A stretch of DNA of 64,000 bases from Idiomarina sp. MD25a (GTDB lineage Bacteria > Pseudomonadota > Gammaproteobacteria > Enterobacterales > Alteromonadaceae): contig NZ_MDGT01000003.1 in NCBI RefSeq assembly GCF_001870515.1, forward strand, positions 574,151 to 638,150. Reading direction: 5' to 3'. This document shows positions 61,522-64,000 of this stretch, piece after piece. The translations under genes and the position numbers were made by a program. Each line of letters starts with the position of its first letter. The stretch's first letter is position 1. The notes beneath the pieces were generated by a model. That model had not been told where the DNA came from. It did not search any database and saw nothing but the letters and a program-made list of their open reading frames with translations.

Positions 61522-63639
61522 ATGGACAGTACACAGCAACAAATCAAAGACATGATGCAACAACTCAAAGATGCATCTGACCGCCAAATTGAACGCGAGC
61601 AAGTATTTGCCGAACACGCCGAACAGCGGTTTCGCGACAATCTCGCTGCCTTTCGCAAGTTTTATCCAAAAATCGCTGACAGCATTGAGGCGTTTAGCTC
61701 CGATAAGCCACTTGAGTTGTTCGTGACCGCTTCTGGTCAGGGCAATATCAAAGAACACGTGACTGGTTATCCGCTGTACGGAGATGATCCCATTGAGCAG
61801 GTGGCCCGTCAGGTCGAGGAGCAGCTTGCCAAGCCCATGGTAAACCACATCGACTTCGCTAAGTATGCTGAGGTGCCAGAGGATGATACCCGTGTCCATG
61901 CTCGCTACTTAAAAAAGCTGGGTGAGGCGGTTGCCGAAGCGGGAGCTGTAGAGAAGCTCGCGCCGTTGCCGGATCGCTTTCCTACCGCTGTCGTGTTCGG
62001 AGTCGGCTTGGGTTACCACATCCCGATGCTCATGGAGCGTGTTCAATTTGACTACATTTATTTAATTGAGCCGAGCTTTGAGAATTTCTACTGCAGTCTC
62101 TATTGCACTGATTGGCATAGTATTATTGAACAAGTGGATGAACAGCGGGGCGTGTTGACCTTTCAACTCGGTGCGTCCTATCAGACTTTTATCGATGATT
62201 TATACCGTGTGAGCCAAGATATTGGTGTGTTCTCGCTGACAAAGTGTTTTTGTTATCAGCATTACCCCTCAAAAGAAAACGCCACCCTATTACGTGAGTT
62301 TTTCATGCGACTATTTGAATTGCATGGTGGCTACGGTTTCTACAATGATGCGACAACAGCATTGGCGCATACAGTACAAAATGCGAAGCAGGGCATGAAC
62401 CTACTTAAGCATAAAACGGAGGATAGCAACCGATATCGCGACTATCCCGTTTATGTCGTTGGCAATGGTCCGTCGCTTGATGAAAGTATTGAGTTCATTA
62501 AAGACACCCAAGAACACGCGCTTATTATCGCAGCGGGAACGGCGTTACAAACGCTGTTGAAACACGATATTGTGCCCGACTTTCATACGCTCGTTGAACG
62601 GCCCAAAAGCACCTACGATGTGCTACTCAAATCATTACCCAAAGAGACTTACAGCAAGCTCAACTTGCTGACCATGAACCTGATTTACCCGGATGTGGTG
62701 CCGCTGTATCAGTGGGTGGGTATGGCCGGTAAAGGTATTGATGCGAGCGGTGATTTGCTCAACTACGTGTTGCTCAATGAGGCTCAACAGGCACTGCGTT
62801 ATTTACCGTTTTGTAACCCGTTGGTCGCCAACACCGCATTGTCTTATGCGGCACATATGGGCTTTAAAGAGATCTACATGTTTGGTGTTGATAATGGCTA
62901 CTCGGCTGACGGTCGTCACCATTCAAAAGATTCTGCTTACTACCAGGGCGCGCTGAAAGATTGGAAACCACACGACGCACGGCACGAGTTAGCGGGTAAC
63001 CTGGGTGGTACGGTCATGTCATCGAACTTCTTGGCGATGTCGTGCCAGCAAATGGGGCGTTTGTTGGGCTTACCGAAATTTGCCGATATTCACTGCTATA
63101 ACGTCGGCGAGGGCGCTAAGGTCAACCATGCATTGCCACTTAAGCCTGAGCACGTGCTACCAGAACCACAACAGCATGATAAGTCGCAGGTGGTGGATTA
63201 CATCAAGGATGAGTTATTTAATCACTTCCAGTTTGAGCATTTCGAGCGTTATATGGCGTTCGATCGTTACGACGAAATCTGCGACCATTTGATTGCTATT
63301 AGTGAAGAGCCCATCACTAACCGCGCTGAGGCGCTGGATAACCTGCGCCGACAAGCGCGCTACTTATATAGTCATCGGCAAACGCGTTACTCACATCTGC
63401 ATTATGTGTTAGAGGGCGAGATGCTGTATTTTCAGTGCCCATTAGTGGTATTGCTTTACAACGCCAATGACGAAGCTCAGTGCTTAACTCACTTTAAAAA
63501 GGCGCTCGATGTTTGGCGTCGGTTTATAGTGGAAGCGCGGGAAGATCTCAAAACGGCGTGGCTGGAGAAGTGTACACGAGGCTATAAACCTAAGGTGCGT
63601 AAAAATTTCCGAGTTGATGAGCAACAACCCAGCACTTAG
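61522..63639 (+). CDS. Motility-associated factor (Maf/DUF115) glycosyltransferase-like protein
   Basis: This 705-residue cytosolic protein has a central DUF115 (MptE-like) domain (about 305-500). YVVGNGPSLDESIEFIK, AAGTALQTLLKHDIVPDFHTLVE and KEIYMFGVDNGY are typical of Maf. N-terminal (about 30-280) and C-terminal helical extensions match the full-length Maf family. Maf proteins attach nonulosonic acids such as pseudaminic acid to flagellin Ser/Thr residues in Campylobacter, Aeromonas and relatives. Placement after three flagellins and fliS supports that. The sugar-synthesis genes are not in the window. The start codon has only a weak ribosome site. Confidence 0.88.
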   Translation: MDSTQQQIKDMMQQLKDASDRQIEREQVFAEHAEQRFRDNLAAFRKFYPKIADSIEAFSSDKPLELFVTASGQGNIKEHVTGYPLYGDDPIEQVARQVEEQLAKPMVNHIDFAKYAEVPEDDTRVHARYLKKLGEAVAEAGAVEKLAPLPDRFPTAVVFGVGLGYHIPMLMERVQFDYIYLIEPSFENFYCSLYCTDWHSIIEQVDEQRGVLTFQLGASYQTFIDDLYRVSQDIGVFSLTKCFCYQHYPSKENATLLREFFMRLFELHGGYGFYNDATTALAHTVQNAKQGMNLLKHKTEDSNRYRDYPVYVVGNGPSLDESIEFIKDTQEHALIIAAGTALQTLLKHDIVPDFHTLVERPKSTYDVLLKSLPKETYSKLNLLTMNLIYPDVVPLYQWVGMAGKGIDASGDLLNYVLLNEAQQALRYLPFCNPLVANTALSYAAHMGFKEIYMFGVDNGYSADGRHHSKDSAYYQGALKDWKPHDARHELAGNLGGTVMSSNFLAMSCQQMGRLLGLPKFADIHCYNVGEGAKVNHALPLKPEHVLPEPQQHDKSQVVDYIKDELFNHFQFEHFERYMAFDRYDEICDHLIAISEEPITNRAEALDNLRRQARYLYSHRQTRYSHLHYVLEGEMLYFQCPLVVLLYNANDEAQCLTHFKKALDVWRRFIVEAREDLKTAWLEKCTRGYKPKVRKNFRVDEQQPST

Positions 63640-63650
63640 CTGGGTTGTTG
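63622..63650. terminator. Hairpin, possible bidirectional terminator, at the end of maf
   Basis: CAACAACCCAGC and GCTGGGTTGTTG (12 bp) enclose ACTTA, which includes the start of the maf stop codon. The gene on the other strand ends 8 bp away. Only a short T-rich stretch follows, so efficiency is uncertain. Confidence 0.65.
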
Positions 63651-63657
63651 TCTAAGT

Positions 63658-64000
63658 TTACAGTAAAAACAGACCGTGAATTTCGGACAGTTTAGAAGGC
63701 AATTGTAAAAACCGGGATACTTTGGTCTCTGGGTCAAAAATGACTACGCCGGTATCTATCGAAATATTTTTTGACACACCGACATTCTTAGAGAAGTTGC
63801 GGTTACGGCTTTGACCGACAAAGAACAAGTGACCATTAAAGGCAAGCCCGCGCGTAAAGGCAGCAAACTCGCCTATCACCGATGCGTTGTTTTGACGCAA
63901 ACCACCACGCAGAGAGTCGAGCACAGTGAGGCAGCCGTCGATAAACTGAATGTTGTGCGGCATCCATAAATCGCGGATAGGCGTTCCAATGCGCTCGCCC
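63658..64000 (-). CDS. Unrecognised protein, partial, possibly DUF4915/TIGR03032-like
   Basis: The reading frame is open from the window edge (base 64000) to the stop at 63658, giving the last 113 residues of a protein whose start is outside. It contains DLWMPHNIQF, LTVLDSLRGGLRQ, EFAAFTRGLAFNGHLFFVGQSRNRNF and a tail VVIFDPETKVSRFLQLPSKLSEIHGL, a pattern like a β-propeller with repeated strand motifs. The HNIQFIDG, FTRGLAF and FVGQSR elements recall the TIGR03032/DUF4915 family, whose function is unknown. The internal ATG at 63963 is not the start. It converges on maf and may belong to a surface-sugar locus beyond the window. Confidence 0.6.
   Translation of the reverse strand, partial: GERIGTPIRDLWMPHNIQFIDGCLTVLDSLRGGLRQNNASVIGEFAAFTRGLAFNGHLFFVGQSRNRNFSKNVGVSKNISIDTGVVIFDPETKVSRFLQLPSKLSEIHGLFLL

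Overview
The window looks like chromosome of a marine, heterotrophic, polarly flagellated gammaproteobacterium of the Alteromonadales, most like Idiomarina or a close relative. This rests on the CrbS/CrbR-acs acetate locus, a Vibrio/Alteromonas-type flagellar gene order with FlgT and FlgP, σ54 and σ28 promoters, several large TonB-dependent receptors and an S9 peptidase. The genus is an inference; no rRNA is present. Coding density is high, no gene-free stretch exceeds about 290 bp, and I saw no insertion sequence, prophage or CRISPR array.

Region 1 (1-9239), acetate uptake and sensing: 3' end of acs, crbR, crbS, a DUF4212/sodium-symporter pair, a cNMP/CBS/DUF294 nucleotidyltransferase-like protein and a DEDDh exonuclease.

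Region 2 (9375-24657), nutrient capture: four large TonB-dependent receptors, each with its own intrinsic terminator, a SAM methyltransferase between the third and fourth, and a secreted S9 peptidase. The set suggests peptide or protein scavenging.

Region 3 (24808-26427): a stand-alone LytTR regulator and two FlgO-domain envelope proteins.

Region 4 (26492-36329), the least understood part: eight tightly packed or overlapping co-directional genes. They encode a DUF1499 protein, a siderophore-type TonB receptor, a VTT-membrane/flavin-disulfide oxidoreductase fusion, an ABC importer (YnjB, YnjC, YnjD), a CDP-alcohol phosphatidyltransferase and a fatty-acid-hydroxylase-like enzyme. This could be a complete outer-to-inner membrane uptake system joined to redox and lipid enzymes.

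Region 5 (36405-39122): a histidine-kinase-like ATPase without a clear phospho-acceptor His, a GGDEF-EAL protein and tRNA-Arg(CCT).

Region 6 (39182-63639), flagellum: flgT, flgP, flgN, flgM and flgA on the minus strand; cheV, cheR, flgBCDE, flgFGHIJ, flgKL, three tandem flagellins, flaG, fliD, fliS, a FliT-like gene and a Maf-type flagellin glycosylation gene on the plus strand. Four σ54-like and eight σ28-like promoters can be read by eye. They imply that σ54 drives flgA, flgB-E, flgF-J and perhaps flgT, and σ28 drives flgMN, flgP, cheV, flgKL, the flagellins and flaG-fliD-fliS. The usual flgO beside flgT/flgP is absent, and the FlgO-like pair of region 3 may replace it. The window ends inside an unrecognised minus-strand gene.
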